Below are positions 44,346 through 53,428 of a DNA stretch of 62,183 nt, in pieces. The position numbers were made by a program, and so were the translations under genes. Source of the DNA: Sedimentisphaerales bacterium (lineage in GTDB: Bacteria > Planctomycetota > Phycisphaerae > Sedimentisphaerales > Anaerobacaceae); NCBI GenBank assembly GCA_028282745.1, contig JANQHJ010000158.1:1-62183 (forward strand), written 5' to 3'. Numbering within the stretch: the first letter of the stretch is position 1; each line of letters opens with the position of its first letter. The notes below the pieces were generated by a model. It made no database searches and was not told the origin of the DNA. It was given only the letters and a program-made list of their open reading frames with translations.

Positions 44346-45548
44346 TTATATTTTAAACATTGCGACTTCTGTAGTAAGTGAACGCTTGTACTGTAATTGA
44401 TCGATAGTCTTGTGCACCTCTGATATGTTGGGGTGCTCATTGTCGAATATTGTTTCTAATGTTGTGAGAGCGCGGTCGCAAAGCTTTTCTGCTTGTTTGT
44501 ATTTGCCTTGATATATGTAGAGCTTTGCAAGGTTGTTCAAGGCCATTGCGGTTTGGTCGCTGTTTGGTCCTACACTTTTTTCGAGAACTTTGACCGCGTT
44601 TTTGGATGCTTGCTCAGCTTGTGCGTATTTGCCCTGGCTGATGTAAACATTACCGAGGATACACAAGGCCTTTCCAGCCATAGGATGATCGCCTTTATAT
44701 CTTTTCTGAATAGATGCCAGTGCTTTTTGGGCCAATACTTCGGATTCTATGTACTGGTTTGAATTCTGCTTTATCTGGGCGACAGTTAGCCAGGCTGGTA
44801 TCAATAAATGATGCTCTTGCCCGTATGATTTTTCCTGGGTGCTCAAAGCGGCAGCGGCTAATTCAACAGCCTGGTCATATTTACCCTGTAGTGAATACAA
44901 CTCTGCTTTTTTGAGCTTTAAATTTGAGCTATACAGGTGATCGTCGGTATAAACTTCCTTTAGAATATTAGTTGCTTTACTATAGTAATTTTCAGCATCA
45001 TTCAGTTTGCCCTGGGCGACTAAAAGTTCACCTTTATCTATATAGAACTGGGCCATAGTCTTGTCGTCAGGCAGATGGCTGTCGAGCATAATATCAAGCG
45101 CTTTGCTGAGCATTTCCTGGGCCTTACTGTATTTGCCCTGTTCCTGATAGATGTCACTGGCTGTTCTGAGTGTATAAGCGATATACGGATGCTTTTCATA
45201 GTATATTTTGGTTTGCAGTGTCAGACCAAGTTCGCACATTTTTTCAGCCTTTTGCAGCTGCCCCATGTATTGGTAAAGATATGCCAGATCCAGAAGACAA
45301 AATGCCAATTCATCATTACTGACATTCTTGAGCCTCGCTACACTAAGAGCCTGCTCGGCTAAAGGTTTGGCCTTGGCGTAATCACCGGTTGCCATGTAAA
45401 TACGAGCCATTCCTCGAAGTGATCTGCTGGAAAGTTTTGTTTTGTTTTTCCTGGCGAGGAGATCTGGAGTAAGTAAAGCTCCCATTACAATGATTAAAAC
45501 GAAAAGCCTTGTTGTTTTTGATTTGGACAAATTAGTAACTGCTTTCAT
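44346..45548 (-). CDS. Exported TPR-repeat protein (kinesin-light-chain type)
   Basis: 400 aa from the ATG at 45546-45548, which is 9 nt from GGAGG; a nearer ATG two codons upstream is too close to it. The N-terminus has a hydrophobic segment (T-R-L-F-V-L-I-I-V-M-G-A-L-L-T-P), then about eight TPRs of the 42-residue tetratricopeptide-10/12 type (Y-x-x-Q-G-K-Y-x-Q-A-E-x-L). It converges on tpsA and shares its terminator. A periplasmic helper of the TPS system is possible but unproven. Confidence 0.8.
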   Translation of the reverse strand: MKAVTNLSKSKTTRLFVLIIVMGALLTPDLLARKNKTKLSSRSLRGMARIYMATGDYAKAKPLAEQALSVARLKNVSNDELAFCLLDLAYLYQYMGQLQKAEKMCELGLTLQTKIYYEKHPYIAYTLRTASDIYQEQGKYSKAQEMLSKALDIMLDSHLPDDKTMAQFYIDKGELLVAQGKLNDAENYYSKATNILKEVYTDDHLYSSNLKLKKAELYSLQGKYDQAVELAAAALSTQEKSYGQEHHLLIPAWLTVAQIKQNSNQYIESEVLAQKALASIQKRYKGDHPMAGKALCILGNVYISQGKYAQAEQASKNAVKVLEKSVGPNSDQTAMALNNLAKLYIYQGKYKQAEKLCDRALTTLETIFDNEHPNISEVHKTIDQLQYKRSLTTEVAMFKI

Positions 45549-45810
45549 ATCCATTCCCCTCCAAGTGGCTGCGTAAATTTTTCTCATACCCCTATAAAAA
45601 AACGCCGGTCATAGTCGTTTTCTAAACCTTATTATCAGGCTTAAAATCTGCTAACCGACCATTAAAAGTATAGGTAATGGTTTGGCGGGCTCCAAATTTA
45701 AGGAGTGTAATTTTGAGAAGGAACCATTGCGGTGTTAGCAAATATGTCGCAGTTACGCCCTATAATGAAACTGAATTAAACGCTGAAATGTATTGACGCA
45801 ATGGTTGTAT

Positions 45811-47124
45811 TTAAGATGTTAGCCATGTGTCAATTATTTCATCGACATGTTCCGGTAATATACCGATTAGCCATGCCAGATCGACTATTGTAAAGCGGTT
45901 CCTAATCTCATGCATATGTAGGATGGCATTTCGCAGTCTTTCTCTTGGACAGCCCATTTGATCAAAATTATCCGGGGCACCGGCAGATTTTAGCCAGCTT
46001 TTTACCTGTTGAGGTGATTTTACTAATGGCTTTAGAATAGCCTTTAATTGGCCCCAGCATTCATTGTCAGCAATTTTTTGAATATTACCATGTTTGCTTG
46101 TGTACTGCTCGCTGACACTATAGATAAGTCGTTCATTTTGCCAGAAGGACTTGTCTATGGTTTCAGGCAAAGCTTTAATGAAGGGAGTGTCTATCTTTAG
46201 GATCAGTTCATATAGAACTGTCGAAAGTATTGTGCCGAGCCCTACCTGTAGCCCGTGCAGCCAGTGCCCTTGGTCATCTATGTCAGCGGTCATATCAAGC
46301 ACGTGGCTGAATAAATGCTCACCGCCGCTTGCCGGTGTGCTGGTGCCTATCATTGTCATTGAAAGCCCGGTCAGGAATAAGGCTTCAAACAAACCTTTGA
46401 CAGCATGGCTTTGCCCTGATTTGATATGCCCGGGATTTTTCAAATAGCTCTCTTCCAAGCCCTGAAGTATTTGTGCACAGTACGAGCAGTAATATTCGTC
46501 GAAGAGAAAGTTGTTCATTACCCAGTCAGCAGTACTTTGGAATTTGGCTATTGTATCAGCAAATCCCGCGGCTGTCATTTCAGGCGGGGCCTGCTCGATT
46601 ATTTTAGGTTCTGATAATACCGCAATAGGAGGTCTGGCCCGCTGGACAACCTTTACGCCTTTGATTTTTGCAGCGACATTTGCCGCGGCGTAGCCATTCA
46701 TTGAAGCTGCTGTTGCAAGGACCATGTACGGCAGGTCCAGATCAAACGAAGACCATTTGCACAGGTCGTTTATTGTACCGCTTCCGACAGCAATAATAAT
46801 ATCTGTATCAGCGGCGTCAATTTGTGATTTGAGCCAACTACATGTATCTTCGTCACAAACAGGCTCTTTATCATTTGTATCAGGTACGATTATGTTTTTT
46901 ATATTCAATTTACTTGCAGCAAGCATTTTGACAGCCTGGCTGCCAATAATCCCAAATGTACGGGAATCAGATACCAATGCGATATTTTTAAGGGTTGCTT
47001 TTTTTAATATGGATATAAGTTCATCAAGGATATTATCATGGTAAACGTATGCGCGAGTTTCAACGGTGTGTATTTTGCCACATTGGCAAGTGAAGCTTTT
47101 TCCCAACAAATCCTGGATATTCAT
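45811..47124 (-). CDS. sn-glycerol-1-phosphate dehydrogenase (AraM/EgsA-like)
   Basis: 437 aa. An iron-alcohol-dehydrogenase-type fold: V-G-S-G-T-I-N-D-L-C-K-W (NAD(P) loop), A-T-A-A-S-M-N-G-Y-A-A-A-N, and the metal-site regions S-G-G-E-H-L-F-S-H and G-H-W-L-H-G-L-Q-V-G-L-G. This is the AraM group, which makes sn-glycerol-1-phosphate from dihydroxyacetone phosphate, the same backbone as in archaeal lipids. In Bacillus it feeds heptaprenylglyceryl phosphate. The N-terminal CxCGK and a C-terminal extension of about 60 residues are extra. The partner prenyltransferase is not in the immediate neighbourhood. Confidence 0.87.
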   Translation of the reverse strand: MNIQDLLGKSFTCQCGKIHTVETRAYVYHDNILDELISILKKATLKNIALVSDSRTFGIIGSQAVKMLAASKLNIKNIIVPDTNDKEPVCDEDTCSWLKSQIDAADTDIIIAVGSGTINDLCKWSSFDLDLPYMVLATAASMNGYAAANVAAKIKGVKVVQRARPPIAVLSEPKIIEQAPPEMTAAGFADTIAKFQSTADWVMNNFLFDEYYCSYCAQILQGLEESYLKNPGHIKSGQSHAVKGLFEALFLTGLSMTMIGTSTPASGGEHLFSHVLDMTADIDDQGHWLHGLQVGLGTILSTVLYELILKIDTPFIKALPETIDKSFWQNERLIYSVSEQYTSKHGNIQKIADNECWGQLKAILKPLVKSPQQVKSWLKSAGAPDNFDQMGCPRERLRNAILHMHEIRNRFTIVDLAWLIGILPEHVDEIIDTWLTS

Positions 47125-47218
47125 AAGTAAATTCTTTCAAAAATTGAATTGCTGGAGAGTTTAATAGGAATATGTCTATTAGTCAATCGCGGGGGGGGAT
47201 TGAGGAATTTAATAAAGC

Positions 47219-47248
47219 AAGACCGACGATGTTCGTCTCGTCGGCCTT
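47219..47248 (-). terminator. Probable terminator of the PilZ gene
   Basis: AAGACCGACGA and TCGTCGGCCTT pair over 11 bp with one mismatch around an 8-nt loop, 60 bp after the PilZ stop. The T-run after it is weak (GCTTTATT). Confidence 0.55.
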
Positions 47249-47307
47249 GTTCTGTCAATGACGATTATTTGAAGACCAGGCTGAGAATGTATCTCAAAGG
47301 TATAGTT

Positions 47308-47622
47308 TTATTCGAATTCGACAGCAACGCCGATCTTGGCGTCTGTCAGTACGCTCATTCTATCTACGCGTACGACTTTGCCTTTTTTGAGCCTTCCGAA
47401 TTGACCTTTTTCCTCGGCTAAAGTAGTTGTACGAGGGAAGTTGACCTCAATGACGTTACCTTGTCTGATAGGAGTGGTCATGGGCAGCTTAACGTAAACA
47501 CCGCTCTTACTTATGTTTGCGCTTCTTCCGTTGAAGAATCTGTTAGCTTCCGGCAGCCAGATGCTGACCGGCCAACTTATTTCTGTCCTTGTTTCTACTC
47601 GCTGTTCGACTAAAGTCTCCAT
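47308..47622 (-). CDS. PilZ-domain protein
   Basis: 104 aa, a single PilZ domain. R-V-E-T-R (residues 8-12) is the R-x-x-x-R motif and N-I-S-K-S-G-V-Y-V the N/D-x-S-x-x-G motif that together bind cyclic di-GMP. It is likely a receptor linking the second messenger to surface, motility or polysaccharide functions. GGAG lies 7 nt before the ATG. Confidence 0.9.
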   Translation of the reverse strand: METLVEQRVETRTEISWPVSIWLPEANRFFNGRSANISKSGVYVKLPMTTPIRQGNVIEVNFPRTTTLAEEKGQFGRLKKGKVVRVDRMSVLTDAKIGVAVEFE

Positions 47623-47879
47623 TGCATTTCTCCATCTAATAATTAACGTTCCATCTAAGATAAAAGAATTATCGGCAAAGTTAATTTAGATAGATTAGGC
47701 AAAATGGGTCCAAAAGTTAAAGTAGGGTAATATTTCTTCAGTTATTAGATGTGGATTTGCAAAGCAGTTTATTATCGGTCATAAGTCTGATATTTTTTTC
47801 AGATGTATTTAAAAAATTGGTGCTCTTAGGGGATTTTGCTCATCAATGATGATTTATTGGCCGGCCGAATGGGGATTTA

Positions 47880-47918
47880 AATAAAAAACGGGACCCAGCC
47901 TCCCGATGCCGGATCCCG
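47880..47918 (-). terminator. Leftward terminator beyond the giant surface-protein gene
   Basis: CGGGATCC and GGGTCCCG form an 8-bp stem (one G-U), followed leftward by TTTTTTATTT. It lies 380 bp after the stop codon of the surface-protein gene. Confidence 0.75.
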
Positions 47919-48220
47919 CAATCACAAGCTTTTAAAAACACATATACCCCAAAAATTCAATCATTAACAGGATTTTTACGGCTGGTGTGACATAGTATTG
48001 ACACCTAAGGTACTTAAATACTCCTGATGTGAGGTGAAAAAGACGTATTCTCTTATATAAAGAGGAAAATATTTTTAGAAATGGGATTTACAGTATTTTA
48101 AATTAGTTAAAAGGAAAAACAAAAAAATTCTTTGATTCTTTGGCTGCATTAACCCAAAGCTGCGCCGTTGTGCAGCATTATTCCTTGCCCTTGCCTGCAT
48201 GCGGTGCTCGGTGCTAAGGC

Positions 48221-48253
48221 AAGGTGGCGGTAAGTCGTTTTTACCGTCACCTT
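48221..48253. other. Strong stem-loop in the 3' region of the surface-protein gene
   Basis: AAGGTGGCGGTAA and TTACCGTCACCTT pair over 13 positions with one A-C/G-U position and a 7-nt loop, about 50 bp after the stop codon of the leftward gene. No T-run follows, so it may protect the 3' end of the mRNA. Confidence 0.55.
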
Positions 48254-48301
48254 CGGTACCGATTATAGAAGTTTTCCTACCTGTTGTTTTAGCTTTCTTC
48301 T

Positions 48302-51300
48302 TTAGTTACAGTTGTTCAGCCACCATTGAACCAATTGGGCAAGGTCATTTTCATCAACAATACCATCTAAGTTTGTATCACCATCAATGCCTTGATCCAT
48401 CCAGTTTGAGGCAAGTCGTGCCAGGTCAATTAGATTTATCGGGTCAGTACCGTCAATATTAGAACGTGAGCATTCACACTCATCGCCTATACCATCTGTG
48501 TCCAAATCATTTTGATCAGGATTGCTTATCTGCCAGCAGTTATCACAGAGGTCACCAGTATTATCGCTATCTACATCGTTCTGGTCTGGATTGTGGACGG
48601 CAGGGCAGTTGTCATTTGCATCAGGTATTCCATCGCCGTCTCCATCCGGGCAGATAACAGCCGAGTTCGAAATAACGGTGTTTCCTGCTTTTGTAGATGA
48701 GAATGGAGTAACTTCGCAATACCATGTCTGGCCTATTTCTGTTTCGCCAGGTATGATGATGTTTGGCTCATCCATTAATGCTTCGATCTGAGCGATACTT
48801 AACAGGGAATCATAGATTCTTACATCATCAATTATACCATTGAAGTTATCGCTTGAGCCTTTACCACCAATATAGACATAGTCATAATCCTGCAATGGCG
48901 CGATACTATTGATCAAAGTGGTATATGAGTTGTCATTTGTGTCATAAAGAGACAAGCTTAGATCTCCGAAACCGAATGTGTCATTATAGTCGAAAGTCAC
49001 AGAAGCAAAGTACCAGAGTCCTTCGGCGATATTAACATCATTTGGAACAGAGATATTAGCGTCATTAAGTGATGCATATAGTTTTAGCCCACTGCCTTGA
49101 TCTTCTACCCATAAGAGGTCATTGCCGTCATCGTCACCAATAATAGTATAAGCTTGATTTGTATCTGCCTGGAGCTTGAACCAGGCTGTTTTAGTAAATG
49201 GGCTATTGGGTGATGCTACCTGGCCTATTGTGATCTCTGTATTACCAGATGCGCTAAATTCATATGTGCCGCTCGAATTATATCCGCCGGTAGCCAGCCA
49301 ATTTGATGCCATGGCAGTAGCACCATCATTTGCATTACCGGAATAATCCAGAGGTGCGTTTGTATCCCCGCCTTCCATTGGTAGATAAAGCAGGGCGTGC
49401 GGCATATCATTTACATACCAGGCTATCGCAGCTGTGGTCGCACTACCTGACAGGTTGAAGTCGCAGATCAAGTTGTCATTATCAAAAGCACATCCGCTTG
49501 GACTAAGTGCCAATCCTTCAATAAGTGGCGGCTCAATAACGTTTATAGTAAAACTCTGCTGATCTGAGCCTGCTATGTTATTGGCTTCGACTGTCACATT
49601 GAAATCACCTGCTAAGATTGGTGTCCAACTGATAAGGCCGGTTACTGAATTAATATCCATGTCATTCGGGGCCTCGACGAGTAAATAACTCGGTTGGGGG
49701 TTACCATTGGCATCGACGTCATATTGATAGAGGGCGCCTGTTGTTGCGGTAGTAGGGGCAATCGAATAAATGTTGGGTTCTACTGCCGGCGGTACACATG
49801 GGTCTTCCGGCGTTATGGGAGAGGCAGTGTTGAAGAAGTAATCTATCTTCGCGGTATGAGCAGGATTCGAACCGGCATTACCGGCATATACTGCGATAGA
49901 GTTAACTGTAATAGCATAATCGAAAATGGCTCCATCTGACCAGTTTTGGCCGTCATCGGAATAAGTCTGTGTCCATGAGTCGCCGTCACGTTTTACTCGC
50001 ATATATCGGGGCGCACAAGGATCGATCTCACTATTGATCTTTTGTGTATTTGAAGGATTAAAGGTTGAGCAATAAATATAGTTCTTCGAGGCTGTACTGT
50101 AGAATTCAAATCTGATAAAGTTATTTTCATCCTGTTTTACAAAAATTCCCTGCTCTTGAAATTGTTGTGTTAATGCTGATTCGAATTTGACTTCCACTTG
50201 GAAATTAACATCATTAACAGTTTGCAATATGTGCGGCACTTTTGTTCCGTATGTCCATACCTGGTGTTCCGAACCGGAAGGTACGGAAATTTCCGCCCAG
50301 GCGTCGGAAGTTCCTGCTCCGCTGAACGCAAGGTTTCCATCACCCTCTGTGTCGATATAAGTCCATATAGATGTGTTAAGTATTCCACTGCTGAAGTCGT
50401 CAGAGGCAATTCCGGATTGTTCATTAATATCTTTTACTAAGATGCTGAAAGTTTCTTCGTCGTATAAGCCGCATGGATCAGTTGCCCGGACTGTAACAAA
50501 ATAAGTGCCAGCGTCATTACTGTTGGGCTCAAGATGCAGCAGGGCGTTTCCGTCGCCATAGTCGTTGAAATCAGCAAATACCGGCAGGTTTTGGGCGATG
50601 ATAACCACAGCCTGTCCGCATGGATCATAGACATGAATGTTGACGTCAAGAACCGCATTTATGAGCATATTCTGATCGCCTATTGTCTCCAGGATGGGCG
50701 GTAGTTCGGTGCCTGAATCTTCGGGTACTACAGGTGAATCTGTATTAAAGAAATAATCGACATTACAGGTAAATGCCGGCGAGCTGGAATCAGTTGCATT
50801 TCCGGCGAATGGGCCTACTGAGGTGACGTTCAGATTATGAGTAAATGTAACTGTTTGGATCCAGTTGTTACCATCATTTGAATACCACTGTGTCCACTGG
50901 TTGCCTTCTCGCTTGATTTTCATCCAGATCGGATCGGCGTCTGTATTAGTTGGGCTGATAGCTGAATTAAGGCGAGTCGAAGGGGTAAGGTCGATGAAGC
51001 TTGCGACGTAGTTTATGATCTGGCCGTTCTTGTAATTAAAATCGAACCGCAGGAAATTATTTACATCTTCTTGTATAAAAACACCTTCTATCTGGTATGT
51101 TTGAGTCAGAAGTGATTCGAATTTCACCTCGACCTCGAAGTTAACGTTATTAGCGTCCTGCATTATTCTAACGGCCCTGTTACCTTCATCCCAAGGATCG
51201 TGATCAACACCAGCAGGTACAAATAATTGCAGCCATGCGTCGGTCGAGCCTGCTCCTATAAAACCATAATTACAATCACCGACGTGGTCAACGAAAGTCC

Positions 51301-52594
51301 ATAAATTAGTGTCAAGAGTCATAGTATCGAAGTCATCCGAGACGATGCCTGAAATATCCGGCCCGGTTGTCTGGAACGTTCTGTCCGAAGTGCTCGAAAT
51401 AACACCGTTACCATCTTCTGAAGTTATCATGTAATGATAAAGGGTATTAGGCGTTAAATTTTTCAAAGTGATATTGTGATCTGTGACTAAAACAGCATTG
51501 GCTTCACTGTCTGTGTAGCTGCTTGAAAGCCCGTAGCTGATATTTGAGTCACTTGGCTGGTTAGTATTCCAACTTATAGTGGCATTGGTGTCGTTAACTT
51601 CAACGTTGATATTTTTAATACCAATAGGAGTGATTGTTACTTTTCCAAAGCTGACGTCCGACTGGTGCGTGATAAGCATCATTCCGCCGTCGCATGGATC
51701 ATTGATTCCACCCTGGCCAATGACGTCCCAGTTATTTGGTTCGGCTGTGCCATCGGGCCAGACTTTCATGCTATAGTATGAGCCTTGGCCCTGAACGCTT
51801 TCAACCCTGCATCTATACCAATATTTCATTCCTGTGCTGATGCTCATACTTTTGCTGGCGAGTATTCCTCCGCCATTTCCATAGATCTCCAAGCCGCCGG
51901 GGCGATACCATGTAATAGCGCCGAGCGGAAACCATCCTGATTTTGGCTGCCAGCCTGAAACGGGGTCGTCTGTGTGCCCATGCCAACCGAATAAGACTCC
52001 TACTCCGCCACCGCTCATTGTGTGAATCGTGACAGGTACGAGCACATCATAATCGGTCCATGTAACATCTCCCATACCTATTAATCTGTCATAGCCGGGT
52101 ACTATTGTTCGCACAGAATTACCTTCGATGGCCCAGTTACCATCTATGATCTGTGCCAGATCGGATATTTTCGAAGTCTGGTTCCAATCTGCTGTGTAGG
52201 GAAGTGCCCAGGTATTAGGACTATTAAAATCAACGGTTATGTTTTTTGTTGTAGTATCGCTGTTACTGTCAACAGCGGTGATAACTACAAGGTTGTTGCC
52301 ATCCTGAAGGGCATCCCAGGCGATGTCGATATTGAAGTCACCTGTTGATTTCAAGCGTCGGCCGTCCGGTCCCATAGATAAAGAAATGTTAGGTTCACCG
52401 TTCAAAGAATATTTTAGTGAGCTTATGCTATAGGGACCTGAAACGTCACCTAATATATTAATATAATCCTGTGGTTTGCCCAGATGGCCGAATTGCTGGT
52501 CGTTTCCATCCCAGACTTCGATAATTGGCTGAGCATAAGCCGAGGTTAATATTAAAGAAAAAAGTATTATCGCAGGTGTGAGTGAAATTTTCAT
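48302..52594 (-). CDS. 1430-aa multidomain surface protein with dockerin-like C-terminus
   Basis: Signal peptide 1-21. Then: an Ig/cadherin-like part (to about 120); a jelly-roll-like domain (about 125-330); fibronectin type III (about 335-415, P-N-T-L-Y-H-Y); two DUF1349-like beta-sandwich copies (about 425-630 and 745-955, sharing V-N-F-x-V-E-V-K-F-E-S and D-Y-F-F-N-T-x-S-P); a putative-Ig segment (about 970-1060); a laminin-G/concanavalin-like domain (about 1105-1290, then I-D-D-V-R-I-Y-D); thrombospondin type 3 Ca-binding repeats (about 1325-1385, D-G-D-G-I-P-D-A-N-D-N-C-P); and a two-unit dockerin-like end finishing WWLNNCN. Likely binds polysaccharide at the cell surface. AAGGAAA precedes the ATG. 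Confidence 0.82.
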   Translation of the reverse strand: MKISLTPAIILFSLILTSAYAQPIIEVWDGNDQQFGHLGKPQDYINILGDVSGPYSISSLKYSLNGEPNISLSMGPDGRRLKSTGDFNIDIAWDALQDGNNLVVITAVDSNSDTTTKNITVDFNSPNTWALPYTADWNQTSKISDLAQIIDGNWAIEGNSVRTIVPGYDRLIGMGDVTWTDYDVLVPVTIHTMSGGGVGVLFGWHGHTDDPVSGWQPKSGWFPLGAITWYRPGGLEIYGNGGGILASKSMSISTGMKYWYRCRVESVQGQGSYYSMKVWPDGTAEPNNWDVIGQGGINDPCDGGMMLITHQSDVSFGKVTITPIGIKNINVEVNDTNATISWNTNQPSDSNISYGLSSSYTDSEANAVLVTDHNITLKNLTPNTLYHYMITSEDGNGVISSTSDRTFQTTGPDISGIVSDDFDTMTLDTNLWTFVDHVGDCNYGFIGAGSTDAWLQLFVPAGVDHDPWDEGNRAVRIMQDANNVNFEVEVKFESLLTQTYQIEGVFIQEDVNNFLRFDFNYKNGQIINYVASFIDLTPSTRLNSAISPTNTDADPIWMKIKREGNQWTQWYSNDGNNWIQTVTFTHNLNVTSVGPFAGNATDSSSPAFTCNVDYFFNTDSPVVPEDSGTELPPILETIGDQNMLINAVLDVNIHVYDPCGQAVVIIAQNLPVFADFNDYGDGNALLHLEPNSNDAGTYFVTVRATDPCGLYDEETFSILVKDINEQSGIASDDFSSGILNTSIWTYIDTEGDGNLAFSGAGTSDAWAEISVPSGSEHQVWTYGTKVPHILQTVNDVNFQVEVKFESALTQQFQEQGIFVKQDENNFIRFEFYSTASKNYIYCSTFNPSNTQKINSEIDPCAPRYMRVKRDGDSWTQTYSDDGQNWSDGAIFDYAITVNSIAVYAGNAGSNPAHTAKIDYFFNTASPITPEDPCVPPAVEPNIYSIAPTTATTGALYQYDVDANGNPQPSYLLVEAPNDMDINSVTGLISWTPILAGDFNVTVEANNIAGSDQQSFTINVIEPPLIEGLALSPSGCAFDNDNLICDFNLSGSATTAAIAWYVNDMPHALLYLPMEGGDTNAPLDYSGNANDGATAMASNWLATGGYNSSGTYEFSASGNTEITIGQVASPNSPFTKTAWFKLQADTNQAYTIIGDDDGNDLLWVEDQGSGLKLYASLNDANISVPNDVNIAEGLWYFASVTFDYNDTFGFGDLSLSLYDTNDNSYTTLINSIAPLQDYDYVYIGGKGSSDNFNGIIDDVRIYDSLLSIAQIEALMDEPNIIIPGETEIGQTWYCEVTPFSSTKAGNTVISNSAVICPDGDGDGIPDANDNCPAVHNPDQNDVDSDNTGDLCDNCWQISNPDQNDLDTDGIGDECECSRSNIDGTDPINLIDLARLASNWMDQGIDGDTNLDGIVDENDLAQLVQWWLNNCN

Positions 52595-52855
52595 CTATTT
52601 TCCTTTCAACTTATATTGCTATATATAAGGACTATCCAGCTTTGCCTGAATAAAACGCTTCCGGAGCATAAAATAATGCACGAATTTAGTGAGGGGGATC
52701 CTTCCTCCTGAATCACACTACTGTAATAACGAAATTCTATACTTCTCAAAACTCAAAGTCAAGGTGAATAACCCTGATTTTGGCTTAATATTACGGAATC
52801 CCCGCCTTAAAACAGTGATTTATATGAAATGTTGTAGAGGCCTTTTAATCTATTT

Positions 52856-53410
52856 TTATGCCTCTGTGTTTTTCGGATTGAATGCCGCGATAAAAGGCAG
52901 TTCTCTGAATTGCCCATTATAGTCCAGGCCGTAACCGATCAGGAAATCGTCAGGGACGTCGAAGCCTTTGAAATCAACATATATTTGCTCGTTGTGCTCG
53001 ATTTGTTTTTCGAGCAGAGCACAGATTTTTATGCTATTAGGATTGTGGCAATTTACCGTTTCGCTGATGTGTTTTAGAGTTCTGCCGCTGTCATAAATAT
53101 CGTCAATAATAAGAACATCTGAGTCGCTAAGATTCTCAGCAATGTTTTCTGCTTCTACATCGCCGTTTGATACTGTGCCGTTATAACTTTTGGTCTTAAT
53201 GTAATGTAGTTTGAATTTGGGGTCATTAATAATAGCAAACAGGTCATCGGTAAATTGCTTTGCGCCATTTAGAATTACAATCACATCCACACGTGAGACT
53301 TGTAAATATGTTTTGGTAATTTTTTCTGCGAGTTCCCGGATACGAGTGTAAAGTTGCTCTTGGCTAATGAGGATTTGCCCGGTATCTAATACATTGTCCA
53401 GATGATCCAT
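52856..53410 (-). CDS. hpt: Hypoxanthine phosphoribosyltransferase
   Basis: 184 aa. V-L-I-I-D-D-I-Y-D-S-G-R-T-L is the PRPP-binding motif, V-I-L-N-G-A-K-Q-F is the early loop, and D-F-L-I-G-Y-G-L-D-Y near the C-terminus binds the purine. It salvages hypoxanthine (and often guanine) to nucleotides. AGGA lies before the ATG. It is 18 bp after the preceding gene of the leftward run. Confidence 0.93.
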   Translation of the reverse strand: MDHLDNVLDTGQILISQEQLYTRIRELAEKITKTYLQVSRVDVIVILNGAKQFTDDLFAIINDPKFKLHYIKTKSYNGTVSNGDVEAENIAENLSDSDVLIIDDIYDSGRTLKHISETVNCHNPNSIKICALLEKQIEHNEQIYVDFKGFDVPDDFLIGYGLDYNGQFRELPFIAAFNPKNTEA

Positions 53411-53428
53411 TGCTTTATCCTGTTTGGA

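Larger units (their letters stand above)
47623..48301. other. 679-bp intergenic region with structured 3' end of the surface-protein gene
   Basis: It holds the terminator at 47880-47918, a 13-bp stem-loop at 48221-48253, and a third inverted pair (CCTTGCC/GGCAAGG around 48183-48224) between them and the stop of the 1430-aa gene. No protein-coding frame with a ribosome site is seen. Confidence 0.55.

Noticed and set aside
52689-52922. Rightward frame overlapping the end of hpt
   Set aside because: It has no ribosome site and overlaps the hpt coding region on the other strand.
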